Source of the DNA: Thiotrichales bacterium
Lineage (GTDB): Bacteria > Pseudomonadota > Gammaproteobacteria > Thiomicrospirales > Thiomicrospiraceae
NCBI GenBank assembly: GCA_016938655.1
Contig: JAFGUG010000026.1
Span: 62,001-126,000, forward strand
Length of the DNA stretch: 64,000 bases
Direction of reading: 5' to 3'
Shown here piece by piece: positions 10,243 to 20,861 of the stretch. The translations under genes were made by a program, and so were the position numbers. The stretch's first letter is position 1, and every line of letters starts with the position of its first letter. The notes beneath the pieces were generated by a model. The model did no database searches. It saw only the letters and a list, made by a program, of their open reading frames with translations, and was not told the DNA's origin.

Positions 10243-10974
10243 ATGACTAAGATGACACATCTTAAAACATCGTTACTCGGTGCTGCGCTAATAGGACTCT
10301 CGTTCAACAGCTTTGCGGATAACAACATCGAGACACTCAACTTCAGTTCACAGGCAGATTTTAAAAAATTTGGCGAAAGTGTCATCAACGTTTACGGCCA
10401 CAAACAAGTCTTCCCTGCCGAACAACTCGGGTTATTAGGCTTTGATGTGGGTGTATCGGTGAATGCAGTCGACAGTAACTATGACCTAGGCAGCCAAGCC
10501 TTAAAAGACAATACCATTGGCGTATTTAGTGTGCACGCTAACAAGGGCTTACCTGGCGGGTTTGATGTGGCATTTAACTACAACGTAGTTAATGACAGCG
10601 ATGCAACCAGTTGGAGTGGTGAACTTAAATACGCCTTAATTGAGGGTGGAACAGCCACTCCCGCCATGGCAATTAGTGGTCATTATGCACAAGCTTCAGG
10701 GATTGATGCGTTAGATTTTAGTAGTTACGGGGTGAACCTTGGCGTTTCTAAAGGGTTTGCAAACTTAACCCCTTACATTGGTGTGGGCTACTTAAACTCA
10801 GAGATTGATCCAATCATCAATAATCCAAGTATCAATCTAAGCAATGAAAAAATTGGTTTAGTCACCTACAACGCCGGCATGAATGTGAACTTACTAGCCA
10901 TGGATATTCTATTTGGCTATAACCAAATAGGCGATTTAGGTACCTACACTATTAAAGCGGGATATCGCTTCTAA
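10243..10974 (+). CDS. Predicted outer-membrane beta-barrel protein (YfaZ-like)
   Basis: The 243-residue product has a signal peptide ending at SFADNN and then alternating hydrophobic/polar strands rich in glycine and aromatics (LGLLGFDVGVSVNAVD, YGVNLGVSKGFANLTPYIGV). It ends YTIKAGYRF with the C-terminal Phe typical of proteins inserted by BamA. The pattern resembles YfaZ-family proteins, whose role is unknown; the family assignment is tentative. It lies 61 bases after polA and is followed by a strong bidirectional terminator. Confidence 0.65.
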   Translation: MTKMTHLKTSLLGAALIGLSFNSFADNNIETLNFSSQADFKKFGESVINVYGHKQVFPAEQLGLLGFDVGVSVNAVDSNYDLGSQALKDNTIGVFSVHANKGLPGGFDVAFNYNVVNDSDATSWSGELKYALIEGGTATPAMAISGHYAQASGIDALDFSSYGVNLGVSKGFANLTPYIGVGYLNSEIDPIINNPSINLSNEKIGLVTYNAGMNVNLLAMDILFGYNQIGDLGTYTIKAGYRF

Positions 10975-11011
10975 TAAACTTAAAAGCCATGTCTTAAAAT
11001 CTCAATTCATG

Positions 11012-11019
11012 CAGGCCTG
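11012..11019. repeat. Intergenic GCAGGCCTG palindrome copy
   Basis: A copy of the CAGGCCTG repeat (with the left G) lies 38 bases after the barrel-protein stop, just upstream of the terminator. Confidence 0.7.
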
Positions 11020-11043
11020 TTAACTTTTAATAACGGCTTAAAC

Positions 11044-11087
11044 AAAAAAACCGCTCTGAATCATCCCCTTCATGAGCGGTTTTTTTT
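11044..11087. terminator. Bidirectional intrinsic terminator
   Basis: Arms AAAAAAACCGCTC and GAGCGGTTTTTTT form a perfect 13-base stem with T runs on both strands. It sits between the convergent barrel-protein gene and engB. Confidence 0.93.
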
Positions 11088-11119
11088 GGCACCAATAAAA
11101 TTTGGCCATACAATTTTGT

Positions 11120-11809
11120 TTAAAACTGTCGAATACCGTTACTCTTTTTCTTTTTATTGGTCGAGACCTTAGCCTCTTTTTGTTTAAAGTTCTTCTCTAC
11201 CACAGGTCGTTCATAAGCCATCCACTCGTCCAATTTATTCCAAACCTTGTTGAGTCCATCTCGTTTTAAAGAGGAAAAAAGCTGTGCCGATGCATGCGGA
11301 TAGTCTTCTTTAAGCATTTTCTGCAGTGCTAAGAGTTGTGATTGTGCAGCCCCTTTTTTGAGCTTATCAGACTTCGTTAAAAGCACGTGAATTGGCAGTC
11401 CAATATCTAATGTCCAATCCAACATAGTCAAATCGATATCGGTGGGTGGCATGCGACAGTCCATAAGTAAAATTAATCCCTTCAAACAGTCACGTTTTTC
11501 AATGTACTCAGATAAACCAGCTTCCCAAGCCTTTTTTATTTTGATATTTACTTTCGCAAAACCATAACCAGGTAAGTCAACTAAACGACGTTCTTCATCA
11601 CACTCAAAAAAGTTGATAAGTTGCGTACGTCCAGGAGTTTTACTGATTCTAGCGAGTCCACGCTGTGATGTAATCACATTTAAGGCACTCGATTTACCAG
11701 CATTAGAACGGCCTGCAAAACAGACTTCGTAGCCAATATCTTCCGGACAAAGCGCCAATGTAGGCACACTTTTTAAATACGTTGCTTTTTGGTAGAGGGG
11801 GTGTTGCAT
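11120..11809 (-). CDS. engB: Ribosome biogenesis GTP-binding protein EngB (YihA/YsxC)
   Basis: The 229-residue GTPase has the EngB G motifs: GRSNAGKSSAL (G1), KTPGRTQLINFF (G2), DLPGYGFAK (G3) and TKSDK (G4). It acts in assembly of the large ribosomal subunit. The C-terminus has a lysine-rich tail (KEAKVSTNKKKKSNG) somewhat longer than usual. It is divergent from the cytochrome c maturation genes. Confidence 0.96.
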   Translation of the reverse strand: MQHPLYQKATYLKSVPTLALCPEDIGYEVCFAGRSNAGKSSALNVITSQRGLARISKTPGRTQLINFFECDEERRLVDLPGYGFAKVNIKIKKAWEAGLSEYIEKRDCLKGLILLMDCRMPPTDIDLTMLDWTLDIGLPIHVLLTKSDKLKKGAAQSQLLALQKMLKEDYPHASAQLFSSLKRDGLNKVWNKLDEWMAYERPVVEKNFKQKEAKVSTNKKKKSNGIRQF

Positions 11810-11917
11810 ATAAGCTTCTTTAATACTTTATCAATGATGTGCATAAGTATATACTCTACAATCTTTTTTAAAGTAATAAATTATCGGCCTAGTCGGTTTC
11901 TTTAACCCATGTAGACA

Positions 11918-13975
11918 GTGAACAAAGACCCTATGAATCAAGCAGATATTACTCAAACACCCAAACCTAGACGAAAGAGCCGCGCACGTGTTCTAAGTGA
12001 TTTTTTAGGTTCAATGAATCTGGCCGTTACTCTTCTGGTTATGCTCTCAATTGCTTCGGTAATTGGTACGGTTTTAAAGCAGAATGAAACCACGCAGGCC
12101 TATATCATCAAATTTGGGCCTTTTTGGACCGATGTATTCAACAGTTTAGGTCTGTTTCATGTATATGGCGCTGCATGGTTTGTATTGGTTTTAGTGTTTC
12201 TGTTGGTCTCTACCAGCGTCTGTGTTAGCCGAAACGCACCCGGTTTTATGAAAGACATGAAGCAGTTTAGCGAAAAAATGTCGCTTGCTGCACTGAAACA
12301 TCAACCTAATAACGCGCAATTTCAAAGTCCTGAAACACTCGAAACAGAACAAGCTCGTGCCGTTGCTCTGCTAAAACACAAGGGTTACAAAACAAGATTG
12401 CATCAACGCGATGATGGTAGTGTTACCGTTGCCGGTTTAAAAGGCCGTTGGAACCGCTTGGGTTACCTCTTTACACATATCTCTATCATCATCATCTGTG
12501 TTGGTGCTCTGTTAGACAGTAACTTACTGCTCAAATATCGCGAAATGACAGGCGATTTAATTCCAGAAACCCGCACGGTTCCACTACCAGAAATTCCACA
12601 AACTGCTTGGATGGGTCCAGAAAACCTCTCTTTCCGTGGAAGCGTTAACGTCCCTGAAAGCCAAGAAACTGATGTCTTGTTCCTACCATACGAAGATGGC
12701 TTTTTAGTTCAAAAACTGCCTTTTAATATTGAAGTTAAAGATTTCCGCATCGAATACTACGACACTGGTCAACCTAAAAACTACCAATCAGATTTAGTCT
12801 TAACGGCTCCAGAGCTGGATGAACCGATTGCTCAAACCATTGAGGTTAACCGCCCTCTTTATTATAAAAACTATGCAATTTATCAGTCATCATTTGGTGA
12901 TGGTGGTTCCGAGCTTAAGCTTAAAATTCATCCATTGTTATCACCTGTTGAAAATGCTTTATCAATTGAAAGCGCTATAAATAAAGTTGAGCCTCTAAAA
13001 ACACCGGTTGGTAAGTTTAGATTAGAACTTAATGATTTCCGTTTATTTAATATGATTCCAACCACGGAACAAGAACTTGAAGAGACCGGTAAAAAGTTCC
13101 ATAACAACGGCCCTTCAATTATCTTTAAAGTGCGTGACGAGCAAGGTAAAGCTTGGGAATACGAAAATTACATGATGGCCAGTGAACAAGAAGGTCGCAT
13201 GTTCTTTATGACGGGTATGAGAACAGTTGCTAGCGAAGAGTTCCGCTATCTGTTTATTCCAGCTGATGCCAAAAGAAAGAAAGATCGTTTCTTCACATTC
13301 TTAGCCTTAATTAACAACCCAATTGAGTCTACTGCGGTATTTAGATCAGATTTCCCGAGAGGCGAACAAATGTCTGATGAAACTTATGAGCTACAGATTA
13401 AACTGATGCAACAGCTTATGAGTTTGTATCGCACCAAAGGCTTTGATGGTATTGCCAGCTTCGTTAACAAAAACGTGCCAAAAGAAGAGCAAGAAAAAGT
13501 ACTGGAGTATTACTACGGTCAAACCAGTTTTGCATTGCAAAGTTTGTACATGAAAGTATTGCGTGATGAAGGCGCTAAAATAGATGCGGACCAAAATATT
13601 TCAACCTTCGACCAAACTTGGTTTGAGGATGCAATTAACGCATTCAACGGTCTCTCTAAATACGGCCCACCAATGTACATTGAGATGGAATCCTTTAGAC
13701 AGATTCAAGCGACCGGCTTACAAATCACTAAATCACCCGGAAAAGACGTGGTTTATTTTGGAAGTGCAATGCTTATAATCGGAGTATTCTTTATGTTTTA
13801 CGTTCGTCAGAAACGTATTTGGGTCAACATCAAACCCAATGAAAAAGACGGATCTAACACAGACATTATTGTTGCTGGTAAGGACAATAAACCATTACCA
13901 GAAACCGAAACCGAGTTTAACGCGCTGGTTGAAACGATTAAACAACCTCTTAAACCTGAAAAATCAGAAGGATAG
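11918..13975 (+). CDS. resB: Cytochrome c biogenesis protein ResB (Ccs1)
   Basis: The 685-residue membrane protein has the ResB layout: transmembrane segments near residues 30-55, 80-105 and 185-205, a large periplasmic region of about 400 residues, and a last membrane segment near 610. The block FLGSMNLAVTLLVMLSIASVIGTVLKQNE is characteristic when read in pieces. ResB and CcsA together form the system II haem lyase, which exports haem and attaches it to CXXCH motifs. The start may be the GTG at 11918 or the ATG at 11933; neither has a strong ribosome site. CcsA follows 9 bases later. Confidence 0.93.
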   Translation: MNKDPMNQADITQTPKPRRKSRARVLSDFLGSMNLAVTLLVMLSIASVIGTVLKQNETTQAYIIKFGPFWTDVFNSLGLFHVYGAAWFVLVLVFLLVSTSVCVSRNAPGFMKDMKQFSEKMSLAALKHQPNNAQFQSPETLETEQARAVALLKHKGYKTRLHQRDDGSVTVAGLKGRWNRLGYLFTHISIIIICVGALLDSNLLLKYREMTGDLIPETRTVPLPEIPQTAWMGPENLSFRGSVNVPESQETDVLFLPYEDGFLVQKLPFNIEVKDFRIEYYDTGQPKNYQSDLVLTAPELDEPIAQTIEVNRPLYYKNYAIYQSSFGDGGSELKLKIHPLLSPVENALSIESAINKVEPLKTPVGKFRLELNDFRLFNMIPTTEQELEETGKKFHNNGPSIIFKVRDEQGKAWEYENYMMASEQEGRMFFMTGMRTVASEEFRYLFIPADAKRKKDRFFTFLALINNPIESTAVFRSDFPRGEQMSDETYELQIKLMQQLMSLYRTKGFDGIASFVNKNVPKEEQEKVLEYYYGQTSFALQSLYMKVLRDEGAKIDADQNISTFDQTWFEDAINAFNGLSKYGPPMYIEMESFRQIQATGLQITKSPGKDVVYFGSAMLIIGVFFMFYVRQKRIWVNIKPNEKDGSNTDIIVAGKDNKPLPETETEFNALVETIKQPLKPEKSEG

Positions 13976-13984
13976 GGAAATAAA

Positions 13985-15163
13985 ATGCAAACAGAAACCG
14001 TCATTCCAAATTATCAGCAAGAAGGGGCAAAGCGCATCGGCTTCCGTGATGTTGCTTGGGCATTTTTTGTTATTGTGGGCGCCTTTTTGGCTTGGGTCGA
14101 ATACGGCGAAAACATGGACTATTATGAAGATCTCATTCTAGCCGGTACGGCCATCAGTTTAATTTGGCTAGGTCGCTTTTGGCCAAGTTTTCAAATTGTA
14201 ACGTTAGTCACTACCGCATTAAGCGTCTTAGCGATCTGGACATACGCTAACAATGGCAATGCCTTTGAAGCGAATGAACAAGTCTTCCTTTTAAAGTATT
14301 TAATCTCTAGTCAATCGGCCATTATGTGGATGAATGCTTTGATTATTATGGCAATGGTCACGTATTTTTTAGCCCTTTATCAAAAATCTGAATTTACCGG
14401 CAAAGTGGCTTCTGGCATGGTTTGGTCTGCGGCGGTCTTTGGATTTGTTGGCATGATGGTTCGCTGGCGTGAGTCGTACCTAATCAGTTTTGATTATGGT
14501 CATATTCCGGTCAGTAGCTTGTACGAAGTATTTGTATTGTTTGTGGTCATGACTGCACTGCTTTATCTATATTACGAACAAAAATATAAGACTCGTACCT
14601 TAGGTGGCTTCGTAATGTTGGTCATCAGTGCAGCGGTTCTATTTATTCTTTGGTATATTTTTGACAAAGATGCCCACGTGATTCAACCTTTGGTACCGGC
14701 ATTAAAAAGCTGGTGGATGAAAATTCACGTTCCGGCAAACTTTGTGGGTTACGGAACCTTTTCAATTGCCGCTATGGTTGGTTTGGCGTACTTAATTACC
14801 GCGAAAGCCGCTGAGAAAAACCCTGAAAGTAGTTTTGTAAAACGTATGCCATCCCTTGAGTTGATGGACGACATCATGTACAAAAACATCGCGCTTGGTT
14901 TTGCGTTCTTTACGATTGCAACCGTATTAGGTGCAATGTGGGCAGCGGAAGCTTGGGGTGGTTACTGGTCTTGGGACCCAAAAGAAACTTGGGCTTTGAT
15001 TGTATGGCTTAACTACGCAGCTTGGTTACATATTCGTATGACTAAAGGCTGGCGTGGTACACCAATGGCTTGGTGGGCATTAATTGGTCTACTAATCACA
15101 ACTTTTGCGTTCATTGGTGTGAATATGTTCCTATCCGGCCTGCACTCTTACGGTGAACTGTAA
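13985..15163 (+). CDS. ccsA: Cytochrome c biogenesis protein CcsA/ResC (haem handling, WWD domain)
   Basis: The 392-residue polytopic protein contains the tryptophan-rich haem-binding motif WGGYWSWDPKETW at about residues 323-335, the signature of the haem-handling family, and conserved histidines in VPANF/IHVPANFVGYG-type and LHSYG segments. About eight membrane helices are visible. It partners with ResB in the same operon. DsbA follows after 19 bases, consistent with a redox and cytochrome c maturation unit. Confidence 0.94.
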   Translation: MQTETVIPNYQQEGAKRIGFRDVAWAFFVIVGAFLAWVEYGENMDYYEDLILAGTAISLIWLGRFWPSFQIVTLVTTALSVLAIWTYANNGNAFEANEQVFLLKYLISSQSAIMWMNALIIMAMVTYFLALYQKSEFTGKVASGMVWSAAVFGFVGMMVRWRESYLISFDYGHIPVSSLYEVFVLFVVMTALLYLYYEQKYKTRTLGGFVMLVISAAVLFILWYIFDKDAHVIQPLVPALKSWWMKIHVPANFVGYGTFSIAAMVGLAYLITAKAAEKNPESSFVKRMPSLELMDDIMYKNIALGFAFFTIATVLGAMWAAEAWGGYWSWDPKETWALIVWLNYAAWLHIRMTKGWRGTPMAWWALIGLLITTFAFIGVNMFLSGLHSYGEL

Positions 15164-15182
15164 ACGGTAATTTGAGGTTTTT

Positions 15183-15818
15183 ATGTTACGTAGAGCTTTA
15201 TTAAAAACCGTTGTATCAACGGCTTTAGTTGGATTATTCGCCACTTCAACCGCTCACTCTGCCGATGAGTTTGGGTTTGTTGAAGGTGTGGAATATAAAA
15301 AAATTCCACAAGAGCAATCGATTGCACCCCATAAGAAACAGGTCACTGAAGTGTTTTATTACGGTTGTGGACACTGTTATAAGCTGGAACCGAGTATCCA
15401 TGATTGGCTTAAAACCAAACCCGCCGACATTCACTTTGAACAGGTGCCGGCGGTTTTGAATAACCCAAACTGGATATTTATGGGCAAGGTCTATTACACC
15501 GCTAAAGAACTGGGTGTGTTAGAGCAATCTCATCTGCCATTCTTCACTGCATTACATAGAGATCGTCAATCCTTGTTTAGTGTTGAAGAGATTGCAAAAT
15601 TTTTTACTCAGTTTGGTGTAACAGAAGCTGACTTTATTGCGACCTTCAAAAGTTTTAAAGTTGATCAACTGGTTCGTCAGGCTATGCGCACTACCCAAGC
15701 GTATGGCATTGATGGTGTTCCAGCAATTATTGTTAACGGTAAATACCTAACAGATGTGCCAATGGCACAAGGTACTGAACGAATGTGGCAGCTTGTGAAC
15801 CAACTCACCACTAAGTAA
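15183..15818 (+). CDS. dsbA: Thiol:disulfide interchange protein DsbA
   Basis: A signal peptide (ending TSTAHSA) precedes a thioredoxin-fold DsbA of 211 residues with active site CGHC at residues 62-65 (FYYGCGHCYKLEP) and the cis-proline loop GVPAIIV. It oxidises cysteines in exported proteins. Placement right after ResB/CcsA suggests coordination of disulfide chemistry with cytochrome c maturation, where apocytochrome cysteines must be handled. An intrinsic terminator ends the unit. Confidence 0.95.
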   Translation: MLRRALLKTVVSTALVGLFATSTAHSADEFGFVEGVEYKKIPQEQSIAPHKKQVTEVFYYGCGHCYKLEPSIHDWLKTKPADIHFEQVPAVLNNPNWIFMGKVYYTAKELGVLEQSHLPFFTALHRDRQSLFSVEEIAKFFTQFGVTEADFIATFKSFKVDQLVRQAMRTTQAYGIDGVPAIIVNGKYLTDVPMAQGTERMWQLVNQLTTK

Positions 15819-15841
15819 CCATTTATTGTTAATTTAAAATT

Positions 15842-15863
15842 AGGGCTTTTTAGCCCTTTTTTT
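15842..15863 (+). terminator. Intrinsic terminator after dsbA
   Basis: AGGGCT and AGCCCT pair around a TTTT loop and are followed by seven T residues. Confidence 0.85.
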
Positions 15864-15919
15864 CGGTAATTAAAAACCAACTATTAATTAAAAGACAATT
15901 TCATCATTTATGTTTTGAC

Positions 15920-15927
15920 CAGGCCTG
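15920..15927. repeat. Intergenic CAGGCCTGC palindrome copy
   Basis: A copy of the over-represented octamer lies between dsbA and the acetolactate synthase gene, 57 bases past the terminator. Confidence 0.7.
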
Positions 15928-16013
15928 CTCATTTCGTTTTAATAAAACGCTAAAGGCTTTATGATTAATTTAAAACACCGTCACACACCTTATTCGATAA
16001 AAGAGAGTAATCC

Positions 16014-17657
16014 ATGAAAGCAGCCAATCTGTTTGTTAAATGTCTTGAAAATGAGAATGTTGAGTTCATTTTTGGAATCCCGGGTGAAGAGAACCTAGAT
16101 TTGATGGATGCACTTTTGGATTCGGATATTAAATTCATCACCACACGCCATGAACAAGGGGCGGCATTTATGGCCGACGTTTATGGCCGTTTAACAGGCA
16201 AATCTGGTGTTTGCTTATCCACTCTAGGGCCAGGCGCAACGAACCTCGTTACGGGGGTTGCTGACGCTAATATGGACAATGCGCCACTGGTGGCCATTGC
16301 TGGACAAGCTGCAACAACACGGATGCACAAAGAGTCGCATCAGGTCGTTGATTTAGTCAGTATGTTTAAACCCATTACCAAATACTCAACCCAAGTCCTA
16401 GAACCAGAAACCATTCCAGAGGTAGTACGTAAAGCCTTTAAATTAGCGGAAGCTGAAAAACCGGGGGCGACCTTTATTGATCTACCAGAAAACATCTGCG
16501 AATTAGACACCGATGAACTTCCCCTTCCGGCCAGTACTAACCGCTTGACCTTTGCTGACCGCGATTTAATTAAACAAGCGGCCGAACTGGTTAAACAAGC
16601 TAAGCATCCTCTCATTCTGGTAGGTAACGGAGCGGTTCGTTCTAAAGCGGGTAAATACATTGAAACCTTTGTTGAACGCCACAAAATTCCCGTTGTGAAC
16701 ACCTTTATGGCAAAAGGCATTATCCCCTTCTATAACGATATGGCGATGGGTACGGCAGGCTTACAAAAAGGCGACTATGAAAACGGTGGGTTTGCGAAAG
16801 CAGACCTAGTTATATGCGTTGGCTTTGACATGGTGGAATACCACCCACACCTTTGGAACCCAAATAGAAAACACACCATTATTCATATTGACACTCAAAA
16901 TTCAGAAGTGGATAACCGATATATTCCTGAAATTGAATTAATCGGTAATATTGGCCCCAACCTAAAAGCATTGGGCGAAGCCATTGATACGCCAATTGAA
17001 TCAACAGACATTGAATTCCATTTGCGTCACGCCATGATTGAAGAGATGAATCGTTGCCGTAAAAGTGATGCTTGGCCAATGCTGCCACAAAAGATTATTT
17101 GGGATTTACGAACCGCTATGGATTCATCAGATATTGCGATTAGTGATGTCGGCGCACATAAAATGTGGATGGCGCGCATGTTCCGTTGCGACGAACCCAA
17201 TACCTGCATAATTTCCAACGGTTTTGCCGGGATGGGCATTGCGGTTCCTGGCGCGATTGCGGCAAAACTCGCCTATCCAGAAAAAGGGGTGGTTGCCGTC
17301 AGTGGTGACGCAGGGTTTATGATGAACTCGCAAGAGATTGAAACCGCACTGCGTTCAAAAACACCCATTGTTATTTTGATATGGAACGACAGCAAATACG
17401 GTCTTATCGAGTGGAAGCAAAAACGTATGTTTGGGCGTTCTGCTTACATCGATTTTAAAAACCCTGACTTTGTTGCTTATGCCAAATCGTTTGGCGCTGA
17501 GGGCGTTCGTATTGAGTCTGCGGACCAATTGTTACCGGCGCTTCAAACGGCTTTAAAAGCGCCAACTGTGACCATTATTGATTGCCCGGTAGACTATTCA
17601 CAAAACGACCGTTTAACCGAATTAATGGGCAACGTTTTGTCTGAGATTGAGGATTGA
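16014..17657 (+). CDS. Acetolactate synthase, catalytic subunit (stand-alone ThDP enzyme)
   Basis: The 547-residue thiamine diphosphate enzyme has the N-terminal Pyr domain with the catalytic Glu in TTRHEQGAAFMADVYGRLTG, the central domain, and the ThDP motif GDAGFMMNSQEIETAL with the downstream NDSKYGLIEW. It condenses two pyruvates to 2-acetolactate. There is no regulatory IlvN subunit gene beside it, and its sequence resembles the AlsS-like stand-alone group more than IlvB, so a role outside valine synthesis is possible. Start ATG follows GAGAGTAATCC. Confidence 0.88.
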   Translation: MKAANLFVKCLENENVEFIFGIPGEENLDLMDALLDSDIKFITTRHEQGAAFMADVYGRLTGKSGVCLSTLGPGATNLVTGVADANMDNAPLVAIAGQAATTRMHKESHQVVDLVSMFKPITKYSTQVLEPETIPEVVRKAFKLAEAEKPGATFIDLPENICELDTDELPLPASTNRLTFADRDLIKQAAELVKQAKHPLILVGNGAVRSKAGKYIETFVERHKIPVVNTFMAKGIIPFYNDMAMGTAGLQKGDYENGGFAKADLVICVGFDMVEYHPHLWNPNRKHTIIHIDTQNSEVDNRYIPEIELIGNIGPNLKALGEAIDTPIESTDIEFHLRHAMIEEMNRCRKSDAWPMLPQKIIWDLRTAMDSSDIAISDVGAHKMWMARMFRCDEPNTCIISNGFAGMGIAVPGAIAAKLAYPEKGVVAVSGDAGFMMNSQEIETALRSKTPIVILIWNDSKYGLIEWKQKRMFGRSAYIDFKNPDFVAYAKSFGAEGVRIESADQLLPALQTALKAPTVTIIDCPVDYSQNDRLTELMGNVLSEIED

Positions 17658-17771
17658 TTTTTGCTTGATTTAGAATAATTTTCACATAGATACAAGCCCT
17701 TAAAAAAAACCTGGTGTTAATATTGCTAGAAGCGTTTTCAATTAAAAATCCCTTCTCAATAGGTGACACCC

Positions 17772-18821
17772 ATGAAAAAACCACTTTTCGCTTTAATAGC
17801 CTGTTCATTAATCTTAGCCTTAACTGGCTGTGAACAGACCAGTCAAAGTTTTGTTGATTTTGAAAAAACGGCTAATGAGCCCTTTGTACTCAGTCTATCC
17901 AACGACTCATCTCGAACTAAGTTCAACCAACCTCTTCCCGAACTTTCTGAACTTAACTTAAACCCAGCCAAAGTCGATTTAGGCAATATGCTCTATCACG
18001 ATACTCGTCTATCTGGTAACGGTAAACTATCCTGCGCCAGTTGCCATGGCTTAGCGATTGGTGGAGATGACAATATGGCCGTGGCGGTCGGTATTGATGG
18101 ACAACTTGGCCCTATCAACTCACCAACGGTTCTCAATAGTGGATTCAACTTTAAACAGTTTTGGGATGGCCGTGCGCACAATCTTCGCAACCAAGCAGAA
18201 GGCCCGGTTGAAAACCCGATCGAAATGGGCGCAAAGTGGGTTGATGTGGTACCTAAAATTCAAGCAGTTAAAACCTACATTGCGCTATTTGACGAACTTT
18301 ATCCTCACGAAGGCATCACCAAATTTACCATTACCGATGCCATTGCCGAATTTGAACGCAGCTTAGTTACTCCAGCACCCATTGATGATTATTTACGCGG
18401 TAATGATAGCGCCCTAACCAAAAATCAAATTATTGGTTATAAAAAGTTCCAATCGTATGGCTGTGTTGCTTGTCATCAAGGGGTGAATTTTGGCTCTAAC
18501 ATGATGCAAAAATTTGGCGCTTTAGAAGCCTACTTTAATGATGCAAAAGCCGAAACTGATGTTGATAGAGGTCGTTATAACCTGACTAAGGAAGAGAGAG
18601 ACCGCAATGTGTTTAAAGTCCCTACCCTGCGTAATATCGAAATAACAGCACCCTATTTTCATAATGCTGGCGCTCAAACACTCGATGAAGCAATCAACAT
18701 TATGGGGCTTAACCAACTTGGTCGCCAAATACCCGATGAAGATCGTGCTCAAATCGCCGACTTCTTAACTTCTTTAACCGGCGAACTAAGTGTTAAACCA
18801 CTTAGCCCACCTCAAGAATAA
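17772..18821 (+). CDS. Di-haem cytochrome c peroxidase, lipoprotein
   Basis: Two c-type haem sites are present, CASCH at residues 88-92 and CVACH at 231-235, in the spacing of bacterial di-haem peroxidases (CcpA/MauG superfamily). [20 protein letters not shown] and [19 protein letters not shown] are conserved blocks. The N-terminus has a lipobox (ALTGC), so it is membrane-anchored in the periplasm, where it would reduce H2O2. The ATG at 17772 is preferred to the GTG at 17763 because AGGTGA lies at the right distance before the ATG. Haem attachment would use the ResB/CcsA system upstream. The chemoreceptor gene follows 14 bases later. Confidence 0.93.
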   Translation: MKKPLFALIACSLILALTGCEQTSQSFVDFEKTANEPFVLSLSNDSSRTKFNQPLPELSELNLNPAKVDLGNMLYHDTRLSGNGKLSCASCHGLAIGGDDNMAVAVGIDGQLGPINSPTVLNSGFNFKQFWDGRAHNLRNQAEGPVENPIEMGAKWVDVVPKIQAVKTYIALFDELYPHEGITKFTITDAIAEFERSLVTPAPIDDYLRGNDSALTKNQIIGYKKFQSYGCVACHQGVNFGSNMMQKFGALEAYFNDAKAETDVDRGRYNLTKEERDRNVFKVPTLRNIEITAPYFHNAGAQTLDEAINIMGLNQLGRQIPDEDRAQIADFLTSLTGELSVKPLSPPQE

Positions 18822-18835
18822 TCAGGAGAAAAGAC

Positions 18836-20857
18836 ATGCAAGGACTCACTCAAAAAATTCTTCTTTCTCTGATTGGATTCATTATTTTAGCGGTTATAGC
18901 GGTCGTTTTTATGAAACCGTCAATCAATGTTCAACATCATGAAGAGTACCAAAAAGCGTTTTCTAACCTAGATAAGTACTATTTAAAAACCAGTGAAAAT
19001 GCTTACAAAATAACTCAAGGTGGCATTGGTCACTACGACTTTTTACAAGGTAATTTAGTTAAATTAAAACGCTTTTCTAATGCCATGATTTATACCCCTG
19101 ATTATATTGATGCTGAAACCACCATAAAGTTACAGAAAGAAGTTACCGATATCATTAATCAAGTTGAAACCATTGATCAGGATATTGTCGAGTTTATGCG
19201 GGTTAACTCTCTCTTAAATAACTCAAAGACTTATTTACCAATTTTATTACGTGAATACAAAATTTCTGAAACGACCATGCATATGAAACAGCTTTTAACC
19301 TATTTGGAAAAGCAACTTATGCAATACACAAGTGGAGACGAAACCGTCACGCAGCAACAAATTTTAAGTACCTTTGCAACCATCAAAAGATTCAGTACCG
19401 GTATCACCCAAGCAAATATGATTAATTTAGAAACACACATCAAAATTGTTTTAGATTATCAAGTTGCCGTAAATAAAATTTTACAAAAAATTAATGATTC
19501 TGGGTTTGAGGCGACCGTATTAAAAGCACAACAGACCTATAATCAAACTTACCAAAAAACCTACTCTCTGACCGTACTGTTGTCTGACATACTGATTGGT
19601 TTAGTCATTGCTCTACTGATACTTATAGGCATTTTAGTCGCACTCGTTAATAAAAGTTCAAAAGATGCAGCTAAATCAAGTGACGATTTGGCAATCAAAC
19701 TCAGTGAACTTGATCAACAAAAACAGCTTGCTGATCAACAAGTTGCTGAAATTAAAAAGGTTCAAGCAGAGGTTGCCATTCATCAAAAAAATGCCGAAGA
19801 CAACAATGCAAAACTCTCTCTAGCGATTACTAAAATGAATCAACTAATGGATAAAGTCGCGGAAGGTAACTTCTCTGAACGTTTAGATTCCGCTGATTTT
19901 GAAGGCGATTTAACTCAATTACGCAGCAGTGTTCACAACGCTCTAGATACACTTCAAGCCAGTATGAAAGAAATTAGTGATGTTGCCAGCAATTTATCAA
20001 ATGGTGACCTAAGCAGTAAAATTACAGGCCATTATGGCGGTGAATTGAATCAAGTTAAAAACTCGATTAACGGCTCTATCGAAAATCTCTCTCAATTGAT
20101 TGCAAAGGTCTCAGATGCTTCGGTCACAATACAAAACAAAATTGTACAAATAAAACGTGATTCAAGTGACGTTGCCCAAAGCTCTGAACGTCAATCAAGT
20201 ACCTTAATGTCGACCATGCAAGCGGTAGATGACACCTCTGAAAAAATTAAATCCAATACCGATAATACACGCCATGCAACGACGGTTACCAATGAGCAAG
20301 CTAGTGCTTTAAATAATGGAATGCAGGTCATGACTCAAATGGTTGAGGCAATGGATGACATCAAAAACTCATCCGAAAAAATTGTCGATATTATCAACTT
20401 AATTGACAGCATTGCTTTCCAAACGAACTTACTGGCACTAAATGCGGCTGTTGAAGCGGCCCGTGCCGGTGAACAAGGGCGAGGTTTTGCTGTCGTAGCA
20501 GGTGAAGTTCGTAACTTAGCAGGAAAGTCAGCGGATGCCGCTAAAGATATTTCTACCCTAATTTCTGATTCAAATACCAAAGTACAAACTGGGGTTGATT
20601 TAGTCAGAAGCGTAAATGAGTCTCTAGAGAGCATCAAGCAAAAAGTCGTCATTTTACAAGATGCCGTTCAATCAATTGATGAAGCCAGTCATGATCAAAG
20701 CCAAAGTGCACAAAATATTATTCACGCAGTGTCAGAAGCAGAAAACATTAGCAAACATAATAGCCAATTAATCCACCAAACAGCTCAACAGATTGACGAT
20801 ATGGTTGATACCACTCAAACTTTAGAACAACTAGTAAAAGCGTTTAAACTGCATTAA
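18836..20857 (+). CDS. Methyl-accepting chemotaxis protein
   Basis: The 673-residue receptor has an N-terminal membrane helix (about residues 7-25), a helical periplasmic sensor of about 220 residues, a second membrane helix near 245-272, HAMP-like and coiled-coil stretches, and the signalling tip with [20 protein letters not shown] and [14 protein letters not shown]. No recognisable ligand-binding domain motif is evident; the sensor is all-helical. It begins 14 bases after the peroxidase gene with a GGAG site, suggesting that the receptor senses oxidants or redox state, which is inference. A terminator with an AGCAGGCCTGCT tip follows directly. Confidence 0.95.
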   Translation: MQGLTQKILLSLIGFIILAVIAVVFMKPSINVQHHEEYQKAFSNLDKYYLKTSENAYKITQGGIGHYDFLQGNLVKLKRFSNAMIYTPDYIDAETTIKLQKEVTDIINQVETIDQDIVEFMRVNSLLNNSKTYLPILLREYKISETTMHMKQLLTYLEKQLMQYTSGDETVTQQQILSTFATIKRFSTGITQANMINLETHIKIVLDYQVAVNKILQKINDSGFEATVLKAQQTYNQTYQKTYSLTVLLSDILIGLVIALLILIGILVALVNKSSKDAAKSSDDLAIKLSELDQQKQLADQQVAEIKKVQAEVAIHQKNAEDNNAKLSLAITKMNQLMDKVAEGNFSERLDSADFEGDLTQLRSSVHNALDTLQASMKEISDVASNLSNGDLSSKITGHYGGELNQVKNSINGSIENLSQLIAKVSDASVTIQNKIVQIKRDSSDVAQSSERQSSTLMSTMQAVDDTSEKIKSNTDNTRHATTVTNEQASALNNGMQVMTQMVEAMDDIKNSSEKIVDIINLIDSIAFQTNLLALNAAVEAARAGEQGRGFAVVAGEVRNLAGKSADAAKDISTLISDSNTKVQTGVDLVRSVNESLESIKQKVVILQDAVQSIDEASHDQSQSAQNIIHAVSEAENISKHNSQLIHQTAQQIDDMVDTTQTLEQLVKAFKLH

Positions 20858-20861
20858 ACTT

